Numbered from the stretch's first letter, positions 1-4,924 are shown. The stretch is DNA of 6,910 nt from Candidatus Methanomethylophilaceae archaeon (GCA_017455785.1 JAFSYZ010000277.1:1-6910); one strand, 5' to 3'. Translations and numbers: made by a program. Notes: a model not told the origin generated them from the letters alone.

Positions 1-131
1 TCTGCTTCTGGACGACCTTGTAACTCATTGTTATGAATGATAACAATGATTGTATAAAAACCCTCGTTCATTTCGGATTAGCCAGCATATCAAAAGTCCT
101 TGTTACGATGACCTTGTTATCAAGTCATTGC
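1..131. other. AT-rich gene-free stretch left of the insertion sequence
   Basis: No coding region can be supported here. The stretch holds a TATA box with an adjacent dyad (annotated separately) and a loose direct repeat: GACCTTGT at 14-21 and again at 110-117, each followed by a CATTG and an ATGAATGA/ATGAGTGA-like segment. From the far end of the window side it may be the upstream region of a gene lost or displaced by the insertion sequence, but no protein remnant is visible. Confidence 0.5.
25..60 (+). promoter_or_regulatory. TATA box with an adjoining 10-bp inverted repeat (operator-like)
   Basis: TCATTGTTAT (25-34) and ATAACAATGA (40-49) are perfect reverse complements separated by GAATG. 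A strong archaeal-type TATA box, TATAAAAA (53-60), starts four bases after the dyad. A dyad in this position covers the BRE region and would be a natural site for a dimeric repressor or activator. The expected transcript start is near 80-86. No convincing ORF follows before the insertion sequence, so the target gene is unknown. Confidence 0.45.
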
Positions 132-144
132 ATGAGTGAGGCTA

Positions 145-161
145 AACTGTGTTCGGTAATT
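145..161 (+). repeat. Left inner terminal inverted repeat of the insertion sequence
   Basis: AACTGTGTTCGGTAATT is the reverse complement, with one mismatch, of 1376-1392. It is preceded without a gap by the outer arm ending in GAGGCTA (138-144). Such arms are where the transposase binds and cuts. Confidence 0.65.
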
Positions 162-205
162 CTTTGATTGGCTGATCGTTTTTCTGATGCTAGCATTTTA
201 AATAG

Positions 206-213
206 GTATATAT
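206..213 (+). promoter_or_regulatory. Probable TATA box of the transposase gene
   Basis: GTATATAT (206-213), with a second AT-rich TTTTAAATA just upstream (196-204), lies inside the element. A start point near 235 would put the following 12-bp palindrome at the very 5' end of the transcript and leave a leader of about 150 bases before the ATG at 388. Confidence 0.35.
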
Positions 214-231
214 CCTGTCACATCCTTTAGA

Positions 232-261
232 TAATTAATCGGTGCTGGTACCGATTAATTA
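232..261 (+). repeat. Perfect 12-bp inverted repeat in the transposase leader
   Basis: TAATTAATCGGT (232-243) and ACCGATTAATTA (250-261) pair perfectly around the 6-base spacer GCTGGT. It sits where the transposase transcript should begin, about 125 bases before the ATG. It could be an operator over the start site or an RNA hairpin that shields transposase expression from readthrough, as known for several insertion sequences. No experiment or homologue is known to me for this one. Confidence 0.6.
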
Positions 262-387
262 AACTCTTCGAAACGGTTTCATGAACTGGAAGGCCACCGA
301 TGATGCTAGAAGTATCGTCCCCATCCGGCTGCGCCAACAGCCTTTTGGTGGACAGGGACGGCCGGCCAGAACGGGTGGCCGACGATC

Positions 388-1377
388 ATGGAGAATGGGA
401 ACGGAAGTAAAAGGGATTGTGCTTTGGATACGAATGCGATGGAGGAATTGGGCAGGAGACTGTTCGATTACAGTTGGGATGTCGGCCATGCGGCCGACAT
501 CCAAAGGATGAACGAAGGGAAAAGAGGGCACCCATTCGTGTACAGCGATGCGCTGATAGCATGGATCGTACTCTTAAGGACGGTGCTGAAGACCAGCTAC
601 AGGTTGATGCTGGGTATAGCCAATAGTTTCATCACGAGGACCGGTCTTCCGCCCATAAGTCTCACCCAATTATTCGATCGCTGTACGTCGATCGGTCTGA
701 ATATAGGTTCGGAGGAACGTTTCCTGGCCTTCGGCGCAGGAAACGTCACTCCGAAACCATACAGGATAACGGTGGCGTTGGATGCCACCGGCATATCGCT
801 GAACAAGTACGGAGGATGGCTGGCACACAGATGGAACATGAAGAAGGCATCCGGCTGGATCAAACTCCATGTTGCAGTCGACGTGTCCACGAATGAGATA
901 CTTGCATTCGTCGTTACGGACGAGAGCGTCGGGGACATCTCCTGTACCGATAAGCTGATGGAACTTGTCATGGCCGCAGGCCATGACGTCGGTAAGCTCC
1001 TTGCAGATGCTGGATACGATTCAAAAGCGAACTGGAACAGGTATCTGGGTATGGGAATGAGCGTTTGCATCAACATCAGAAGTTCCCAGGTCAGCGACAG
1101 GTCAAGGCCCTCAGGCAGATACAGAGGCCGATCCTACGGATGCGTTGCCAGAGGCAACGCCATCCGCAGGATCAACAAGGTCGGAAGGGACCAGTGGAAA
1201 AAGGAGAATGGTTACGGGATGAGATGGAAGGTGGAATGTACATTTTCCGATCTCAAGCGCATTCTTATGGACATACTGAGGGCCAGGACCAGATGGAACT
1301 GTGTTCAGGAGACCCTGAACAAGGTCCTGGCCCACAATCTGTACAAGAACATCAGGGTTCAATTGAGGAGGGTGTAA
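388..1377 (+). CDS. DDE transposase, IS4/IS5 superfamily
   Basis: This 329-residue enzyme should cut and join the ends of its own insertion sequence with an RNase H-like DDE catalytic core. The triad is visible as D132 (in ALDATG), D207 (in LLADAGYD) and E283 (in WKVECTFSDLK). The C-terminal region matches the IS4/IS5 signature Y(2)R(3)E(6)K exactly: Y276, R279, E283, K290. The N-terminal third contains a likely helical DNA-binding region, and a basic stretch (about 236-272) precedes the last catalytic residue. No frameshift or internal stop is seen, so the gene is probably functional. The ATG at 388 has no Shine-Dalgarno sequence; the reading frame is open upstream to 310 but offers no better start, and ATG at 439 is an alternative. 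The stop codon is part of the right inverted repeat. Confidence 0.9.
   Translation: MENGNGSKRDCALDTNAMEELGRRLFDYSWDVGHAADIQRMNEGKRGHPFVYSDALIAWIVLLRTVLKTSYRLMLGIANSFITRTGLPPISLTQLFDRCTSIGLNIGSEERFLAFGAGNVTPKPYRITVALDATGISLNKYGGWLAHRWNMKKASGWIKLHVAVDVSTNEILAFVVTDESVGDISCTDKLMELVMAAGHDVGKLLADAGYDSKANWNRYLGMGMSVCINIRSSQVSDRSRPSGRYRGRSYGCVARGNAIRRINKVGRDQWKKENGYGMRWKVECTFSDLKRILMDILRARTRWNCVQETLNKVLAHNLYKNIRVQLRRV
477..502 (+). repeat. 11-bp inverted repeat inside the transposase gene
   Basis: GGATGTCGGCC (477-487) and GGCCGACATCC (492-502) are perfect reverse complements around ATGC. It encodes residues around WDVGHAADIQR, so it may be a coincidence of codon choice. In the mRNA it would form a strong hairpin about 90 bases after the start codon, which could slow translation. 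Confidence 0.5.
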
Positions 1378-1392
1378 TTAGCGAACACAGTT
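1376..1392 (-). repeat. Right inner terminal inverted repeat of the insertion sequence
   Basis: AATTAGCGAACACAGTT mirrors 145-161 with a single mismatch. The outer arm TAGCCTCGCACAT (1418-1430) follows after 25 bases that have no counterpart at the left end. Confidence 0.65.
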
Positions 1393-1437
1393 CGATTCTG
1401 ATAACATCGACTGTTACTAGCCTCGCACATTACTCGC

Positions 1438-1471
1438 ACTAACCACTAACCGTAGTATGCACCCTTTATCT
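1438..1471 (+). promoter_or_regulatory. Promoter with shared ACTAACCGTAGT element, copy 1 (pilin-like gene)
   Basis: The element ACTAACCGTAGT is at 1445-1456, preceded by an extra tandem ACTAACC (1438-1444). A TATA-like CTTTATCT (1464-1471) follows at the same spacing as in the other two copies (element start to TATA start 19-20 bases). The predicted transcript start falls at the ATG at 1495. In this copy the GTTAT found before the element in copies 2 and 3 is absent, and the insertion sequence ends just upstream. Confidence 0.65.
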
Positions 1472-1494
1472 CGATGGAAGTAAAAACATCACTC

Positions 1495-1959
1495 ATGTTG
1501 AGGCAAAACATACACAACAACAGGAGAGGAGGTATCGAAGGACTACCTCTGCAGCTGATGATCATGATACTTGTAGCCACCCTCGCCACGGCGATCATCG
1601 TGGGTTGGATGGGGAACATCGAGGAACCTCATACGATCGGCGAGGTCACCGTCGACACAGGAAGCATAATGCTGGAGAAGGACGGCAATGACTGCACGAC
1701 CACATCCAAGATATCCATCAACGTCACCGATCAGAACGGCGACCCACTGAAGGATGCTACCGTCGTACTCTCCGGTCTCGGGATAAAGACCAAGGATGGC
1801 GGCACAGTGTTCGGGGACACGGACGAGAACGGCACGGTGCAGTTCCCCACCGGATTGAAACTGCATCTGACCAACAAAGTCGGTTTCATAACCGTGGATG
1901 TGTCCAAGCCCGGGTACGGTGAGGATTCGTCCTGCAAGATAGCAGCGATAGTCAACTGA
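1495..1959 (+). CDS. Archaeal prepilin-like surface protein with Ig-like domain
   Basis: The product (154 residues) is probably a secreted, membrane-anchored or polymerised pilin-like protein. It begins with a class III signal peptide: a basic leader ending in RRGG (10-13), a likely prepilin-peptidase cut after G13, then IEGLPLQLM and a hydrophobic helix to about W38. The rest resembles a beta-sandwich of the bacterial Ig-like or carboxypeptidase-regulatory type, shown by NVTDQNGDPLKDATVVLSG and TDENGTVQF. Two cysteines (C67, C147) bracket this domain and could form a disulfide. I chose ATG 1495 because it lies 30 bases after the TATA-like box, as for a leaderless mRNA; ATG 1474 would add seven residues but sits only 3 bases beyond that box. 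It shares promoter element and N-terminal pattern with the gene at 4947. The adhesion or pilus role is inferred. Confidence 0.8.
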   Translation: MLRQNIHNNRRGGIEGLPLQLMIMILVATLATAIIVGWMGNIEEPHTIGEVTVDTGSIMLEKDGNDCTTTSKISINVTDQNGDPLKDATVVLSGLGIKTKDGGTVFGDTDENGTVQFPTGLKLHLTNKVGFITVDVSKPGYGEDSSCKIAAIVN

Positions 1960-2003
1960 AGATAGCAGGAACACATATCTCCGTTCCGATAAACCTCTTA
2001 TCT

Positions 2004-2030
2004 AGGAGACGGTCGAACGACCGCTCTCCT
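2004..2030 (+). terminator. Hairpin after the pilin-like gene, possible terminator
   Basis: AGGAGACGGTC pairs with GACCGCTCTCCT with one bulged C (2024) and a GAAC loop (2015-2018). It starts 44 bases after the stop codon and ends 55 bases before the next TATA box. There is no clear T-run after it, so termination is only a suggestion; RNA 3'-end protection is an alternative. Confidence 0.35.
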
Positions 2031-2084
2031 GGAACCGATTTCTATGGTAACGATGGTCAAAAAACATCCGTTAAACAAGAGCCA

Positions 2085-2093
2085 ACTATATCA
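2085..2093 (+). promoter_or_regulatory. Probable promoter of the cardiolipin synthase-PHP operon
   Basis: AACTATATC (2085-2093) is a TATA box about 43 bases before the ATG at 2129, giving a start point near 2113-2116 and a short leader of roughly 15 bases containing a weak GTGAG. The shared ACTAACCGTAGT element is absent, so this operon is probably regulated separately from the pilin-like genes. Confidence 0.45.
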
Positions 2094-2128
2094 AGAAAAA
2101 ACACCCTTCACGGTACAGTGAGTTGCTT

Positions 2129-3562
2129 ATGGACCTTGGAGAAATAATCATCGCCATAATCATAATTGCAGACATCGTCTTCTTGATCACGTTACTTTTC
2201 ACAGAGAAGGGTAACCCATCCAAGATCGTCGCATGGGGTGTCGTGTTCTTAGTACTGCCCGTGGTCGGATTCATAGCATATCTGTTCATCGGTCAGACAT
2301 TCTACGCCAAACACACCTTCAGGATCAAGGGGCTCGAGGACGATCAGATCGAGAAAGTACACAACTACGACAGCAAGCATGTGGAGAACGAACCCGTGCC
2401 AGAGTACAAAGGAATCGCCCAGAGCCTGCAGAGGTTGGGCGGTTTCGGTTACACCGATAAGAACAATGTCCAGTTGTTCACCCTCGGAGAGGATAAGTTC
2501 AAGGCGTTCTACGATGACCTCAGGGCCGCGAAGAAATGCATCCACATCGAGTACTACATCATAAGGAACGATGAATTGGGTAACGAACTCATGTCCATAC
2601 TCATCGAGAAGGTGAAGGAGGGCGTCGATGTCAAGCTCCTGACGGATGATTTCGGAGTAGGGAAAGGACCTAAGAAGGCCATCAAGGAATATGAGAAGGT
2701 GGGAGGACAGTTCGCCCTGTTCCATAAGGTCTTCACATTGATGTTCAGTCCGAAGAAGAACAACCGTAACCACAGGAAGCTCGCAGTCATCGACGGAGAG
2801 ATCGCATACTGCGGCGGATTCAATATCGGTGATGAATATCTCGGTAAGGGTCCCCTAGGATTCTGGAGGGACACCGCCGTACGTATCACCGGCCCGGGTG
2901 TGTTCCCCTTGCATGTCAGATTCCAGATGGACTGGGAATATGCCAGCAAGAAGCCTATGGAAGAATATCTCCTGGATCTGTACAAGGATGCAAATGTCGA
3001 TCAGAGCGGGGATGTGAGACTGATGACCATTTCGGGAGGTCCGGATGTTGCAGAATTCAACCCCGTCAGGATGCAGTATCTGGAACTCATCAACCGTTCC
3101 ACTAAGACCCTCTACATGCACACCCCCTACTTCATCCCCCATGACACCCTGAGGGACGCACTGACATTGGCAGCGGCAAGGGGCGTTGATGTCAAGGTGA
3201 TAATACCTGACAAACCGGACCATCTCTTCGTATTCTGGAACAACATCAGCTCCGCATACGACCTGATGAAGAACGGTGTCAAGTTCTACATGTACAACAG
3301 GGGATTCGTACATTCCAAATCGATGGTCGCGGACGGCGAATACTGTTCGGTCGGATCGGCCAATTTCGACGACCGTTCACTCGTCCTGAACTTCGAGACC
3401 AATCAGCTCATACTGTCCAAGGAGATCGGCAAACAGATGGACGAGGCCTTCGAGGAGGACCTGAAGTACTGTACGGAATACACCATGAAGGATTACGAGA
3501 GCCTGTCCCTGATAAGCAGGATCAGGATAGCCATCTCCAGGTTGTTCGAGAACCTGGCGTGA
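2129..3562 (+). CDS. cls: Cardiolipin synthase, phospholipase D superfamily
   Basis: The enzyme should join two phospholipid headgroups into a cardiolipin-type lipid at the membrane; in an archaeon the substrates would be ether lipids. Numbering from ATG 2129 (477 residues), two membrane helices lie at about 4-24 and 33-55, as in bacterial Cls. Two HKD motifs follow: H215/K217/D222 (NHRKLAVIDGE, then GGFNIGDEY) and H395/K397/D402 (VHSKSMVADGE, then GSANFDDRS). The length is the usual one for bacterial-type Cls. TTG 2123 could add two residues. The PHP gene follows after 21 bases and is probably cotranscribed. Another phospholipase D-type transferase is possible, but the N-terminal helices and motif spacing favour Cls. 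Proteins of this family in some methanogens are known to make archaeal cardiolipins. Confidence 0.9.
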   Translation: MDLGEIIIAIIIIADIVFLITLLFTEKGNPSKIVAWGVVFLVLPVVGFIAYLFIGQTFYAKHTFRIKGLEDDQIEKVHNYDSKHVENEPVPEYKGIAQSLQRLGGFGYTDKNNVQLFTLGEDKFKAFYDDLRAAKKCIHIEYYIIRNDELGNELMSILIEKVKEGVDVKLLTDDFGVGKGPKKAIKEYEKVGGQFALFHKVFTLMFSPKKNNRNHRKLAVIDGEIAYCGGFNIGDEYLGKGPLGFWRDTAVRITGPGVFPLHVRFQMDWEYASKKPMEEYLLDLYKDANVDQSGDVRLMTISGGPDVAEFNPVRMQYLELINRSTKTLYMHTPYFIPHDTLRDALTLAAARGVDVKVIIPDKPDHLFVFWNNISSAYDLMKNGVKFYMYNRGFVHSKSMVADGEYCSVGSANFDDRSLVLNFETNQLILSKEIGKQMDEAFEEDLKYCTEYTMKDYESLSLISRIRIAISRLFENLA

Positions 3563-3583
3563 TCCAAGAATGAAAGGAATACC

Positions 3584-4489
3584 ATGAGCAAATACGAGGA
3601 ACTGCTTGGAAATGATTCCGAAAGAGTCTGTTTCAGGTACCCGGATTACGACAAGATAAAGGAATCCGGTCTCACCTGTGTAGATATGCATTTCCATACA
3701 TGTTTCTCGGACTCCTACACAAGGGTATCCAACGCCCTCTCCCTGGCGAAGAAGAGGGGCGTTGGATTGGCCATCACCGATCATAACCTCATAGGCGGCG
3801 TACTCAAGGCGTATGAGTCGAACGATAAGGATGGCCCCCTTGTCATCCCCGGTGTGGAGATCAGCACATGGGGAGGACCGCACATACTCGTCTACTTCTA
3901 CACCATCGACGAGATGAAGGAATACTGGGAGAAGAATGTGAAACCGTATCTCGCAAGATGCCCGTGGCTGGCGATCGATAAGGGAACTGAATGGGTTATC
4001 GACTCCCTGGAGGGTGTGAACTGTGTTGTATCGGGGGCACACCCGTTAGGATATCTCGCATCCGTAAAAGGCATCCAGAAAGCGATAGACCATAAAAGGT
4101 TGGATGCTGACCTCGCGAAAAGATTGGACGCCTATGAGGTCATATGCAGCGGGATGTTCAGGAACGAGAACATCAAAGCATGGGAACATGCCGATGAATA
4201 CGGCATCGGATACACCGGAGGAAGCGACGGACATCTCCTGAGCGAACTCGGAAATGTCCTGACAGTATCGGAAACAGATAGTGTCGACGGATTCCTGGAT
4301 GACATCAGGAAACACAGGAATGCCGTGATGGGCCATGAGAAGTTCCTCATCACCAAGATGATCATGGCAATGACCAGCCTGAGCAGGTTCGCCACGATGT
4401 ACCCGATATCCTCTTTTGCCAAGGATATAGAACTGATATGGTACCACGGTACGAAGAACAGACCTGTATCCGGCCAGAAGGAACAGTGA
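3584..4489 (+). CDS. PHP-domain metal-dependent phosphoesterase
   Basis: This 301-residue cytosolic protein has the metal-binding pattern of PHP phosphoesterases (TrpH/YciV-like branch): H36-x-H38 with D43 (VDMHFHTCFSDS), D66-H67 (LAITDHN), E92 (IPGVEIST), H100, H153 (GAHP) and D215-x-H217 (GGSDGH). All expected ligands are present, so it should be an active hydrolase of a phosphate ester; the substrate cannot be told from sequence. The last 50 residues, from about 253, are hydrophobic in part (FLITKMIMAM) and may touch the membrane or pack on the core. The start at 3584 follows a weak AAAGGA and lies 21 bases after the cardiolipin synthase stop, which suggests one operon and perhaps a lipid- or nucleotide-related substrate. 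That link is inference from position alone. Confidence 0.87.
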   Translation: MSKYEELLGNDSERVCFRYPDYDKIKESGLTCVDMHFHTCFSDSYTRVSNALSLAKKRGVGLAITDHNLIGGVLKAYESNDKDGPLVIPGVEISTWGGPHILVYFYTIDEMKEYWEKNVKPYLARCPWLAIDKGTEWVIDSLEGVNCVVSGAHPLGYLASVKGIQKAIDHKRLDADLAKRLDAYEVICSGMFRNENIKAWEHADEYGIGYTGGSDGHLLSELGNVLTVSETDSVDGFLDDIRKHRNAVMGHEKFLITKMIMAMTSLSRFATMYPISSFAKDIELIWYHGTKNRPVSGQKEQ

Positions 4490-4502
4490 CCGACCACGGT
4501 CA
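4487..4502 (+). terminator. Small hairpin overlapping the PHP stop codon
   Basis: TGACCG (4487-4492) and CGGTCA (4497-4502) pair around ACCA; the TGA is the stop codon itself. No T-run follows closely. It is a weak candidate for the end of the cls-PHP operon. Confidence 0.25.
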
Positions 4503-4522
4503 GGATACTTCACGCATACGGA

Positions 4523-4556
4523 GTTATACTAACCGTAGTATGTACCTATTATAATC
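4523..4556 (+). promoter_or_regulatory. Promoter with shared element, copy 2 (uORF and mini-protein)
   Basis: GTTATACTAACCGTAGT (4523-4539) is identical to copy 3. In this copy the element extends to a dyad ATACTA-ACCG-TAGTAT (4526-4541), which suggests a dimeric DNA-binding protein. The TATA box TATTATAAT (4547-4555) starts 19 bases after the start of ACTAACC. The predicted transcript start is at about 4575-4580, right at the ATG of a 24-codon ORF. Confidence 0.7.
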
Positions 4557-4575
4557 TAAAATCATCTGAAGATCA

Positions 4576-4650
4576 ATGCAGGGGATGAAGTCCGATCGTT
4601 CGGACTTCGCCGAACGATTGGACCGACCTTGCTATAACACCTGGAGGTGA
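4576..4650 (+). CDS. Possible leaderless upstream ORF (24 codons)
   Basis: ATG 4576 lies 29 bases after the TATA box, the same distance as the start codons at the two other promoters of this type, so it could be the first codon of a leaderless mRNA. The peptide starts MQGMKSDRSDFAERLDR and ends CYNTWR; it is hydrophilic and I recognise no family. Its TGA (4648-4650) is inside the Shine-Dalgarno sequence GGAGGTGA of the next gene and ends three bases before that gene's ATG. This geometry is typical of translational coupling or of a regulatory leader peptide. ATG 4585 is an alternative start. It is also possible that this is simply an untranslated leader; translation is an inference from position only. 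Confidence 0.4.
   Translation: MQGMKSDRSDFAERLDRPCYNTWR
4587..4623 (+). promoter_or_regulatory. Two mutually exclusive hairpins in the mini-protein leader
   Basis: Hairpin A: GAAGTCCGA (4587-4595) pairs perfectly with TCGGACTTC (4600-4608) around TCGT. Hairpin B: 4590-4603 pairs with 4610-4623 over 14 bp with one G-U pair, around ACTTCG. They share 4590-4608, so only one can form at a time. A short CACC-TGGA-GGTG stem (4638-4649) could in addition hide the Shine-Dalgarno sequence. The arrangement resembles an attenuator or RNA switch, read through by a ribosome translating the upstream ORF. No known riboswitch class is recognised. Confidence 0.5.
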
Positions 4651-4653
4651 GAA

Positions 4654-4758
4654 ATGGCATCAAAAGGTGGCAAGGGAGACTCCACGCTTAAGGTACTCTC
4701 CCTTGCCCTGGAAATTATCAGGACAATCACCGGATTGATCGGTTTATTGTTCGGATAA
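4654..4758 (+). CDS. 34-residue hydrophobic mini-protein, function unknown
   Basis: A strong Shine-Dalgarno sequence GGAGGTGA (4643-4650) stands at ideal spacing before ATG 4654, and a GC-rich terminator-like hairpin follows the TAA by eight bases, so a real gene is likely despite its size. The protein has a glycine- and lysine-rich head (MASKGGKGDS) and a hydrophobic C-terminal segment from residue 11 to 34 (…SLALEIIRTITGLIGLLFG). The segment contains K13, E20 and R23, which would place charges on one face of a helix; the net charge is about +2. It could be a small membrane protein, a membrane-active peptide (bacteriocin or toxin type) or a partner of the pilin-like proteins whose promoter element it shares. 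I recognise no family. A cognate immunity or antitoxin gene is not evident nearby. Confidence 0.7.
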   Translation: MASKGGKGDSTLKVLSLALEIIRTITGLIGLLFG

Positions 4759-4766
4759 ACCATTTA

Positions 4767-4787
4767 GCCCCCGTAAGGGGGCCTTTC
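4767..4787 (+). terminator. Terminator-like hairpin after the mini-protein gene
   Basis: GCCCCC (4767-4772) pairs perfectly with GGGGGC (4777-4782) around GTAA, a GNRA-type tetraloop, and is followed by CTTTCC. The stem is short but all G-C, and it begins 8 bases after the stop codon. This supports a monocistronic transcript of about 200 bases from the promoter at 4523-4556. Confidence 0.6.
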
Positions 4788-4814
4788 CAGGTTGATTCTA
4801 ACATCCTGTTCGGA

Positions 4815-4855
4815 TTATTTAAAAACAATGTCACTTCGGATGGAATAGTGACATT
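4815..4855 (+). promoter_or_regulatory. TATA-like box followed by a 9-bp inverted repeat
   Basis: TTATTTAAAAAC (4815-4826) looks like a TATA box and is directly followed by AATGTCACT (4827-4835), which is mirrored perfectly by AGTGACATT (4847-4855). The second arm lies where transcription would start, as an operator would. No ORF begins here, so this is either a second, regulated promoter of the genes from 4947, or the start of a small RNA of unknown end. Confidence 0.4.
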
Positions 4856-4890
4856 CGGCACTTTTCCTATCATCAGACACGGGCCACAAA

Positions 4891-4924
4891 GTTATACTAA
4901 CCGTAGTGATAGGCCTTAATAATC
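4891..4924 (+). promoter_or_regulatory. Promoter with shared element, copy 3 (prepilin-like operon)
   Basis: GTTATACTAACCGTAGT (4891-4907) matches copy 2 over all 17 bases. TTAATAAT (4916-4923) is the TATA box, 20 bases after the start of ACTAACC. The GTG at 4947 is 31 bases after the TATA box, which suggests a leaderless mRNA starting at or near that codon. Confidence 0.7.

Larger units (their letters stand above)
132..1430 (+). mobile_element. Insertion sequence, IS4/IS5 superfamily, intact transposase
   Basis: The element carries one intact transposase gene between imperfect inverted repeats. The inner arms are 145-161 and 1376-1392 (16 of 17 bases match as reverse complements; the right arm starts inside the TAA stop codon). 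Outer arms are 132-144 and 1418-1430 (11 of 13 match, ending in GAGGCTA / TAGCCTC). On the left the two arms are contiguous; on the right they are separated by 25 extra bases. The exact ends are therefore uncertain by 10-20 bases, and I could not find a convincing target-site duplication. The size of about 1.3 kb fits an IS5-type element. It lies directly upstream of the promoter of the pilin-like gene at 1495. Confidence 0.7.

Noticed and set aside
108..167. 19-codon ORF after the TATA box at 53-60
   Set aside because: It runs into the insertion sequence, has no ribosome site and no recognisable features; bases after the element do not continue it in any clear way.
281..511. 76-residue ORF upstream of and overlapping the transposase start
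   Set aside because: It overlaps the transposase in another frame, is rich in Arg/Trp/Gly as expected from a shadow frame, and matches no family.
597..1076. 159-residue antisense ORF in the transposase gene
   Set aside because: The plus strand carries a full DDE transposase with all catalytic residues; the antisense frame shows no domain or start signals.
120..1440. Target-site duplication of the insertion sequence
   Set aside because: Bases next to all plausible end pairs (131/1431, 137/1425, 144/1393) were compared and no matching duplication of 3-9 bases was found.
1438..1451. Tandem ACTAACC ACTAACC as the target duplication of the insertion
   Set aside because: Both units are on the same side of the element, so they are not a flanking duplication; a local tandem copy is simpler.
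1474..1494. ATG at 1474 as start of the pilin-like gene
   Set aside because: It lies three bases after the TATA-like box (1464-1471), so a transcript from that promoter would not contain it. ATG 1495 has the spacing seen at the sister promoters.
3377..4042. 221-residue antisense ORF across the cls-PHP junction
   Set aside because: It spans two well-recognised plus-strand genes and is explained by their codon bias.
4046..4513. 155-residue antisense ORF in the PHP gene
   Set aside because: The same stretch encodes the H153 and D215/H217 metal ligands on the plus strand; no promoter or ribosome site precedes the antisense frame.
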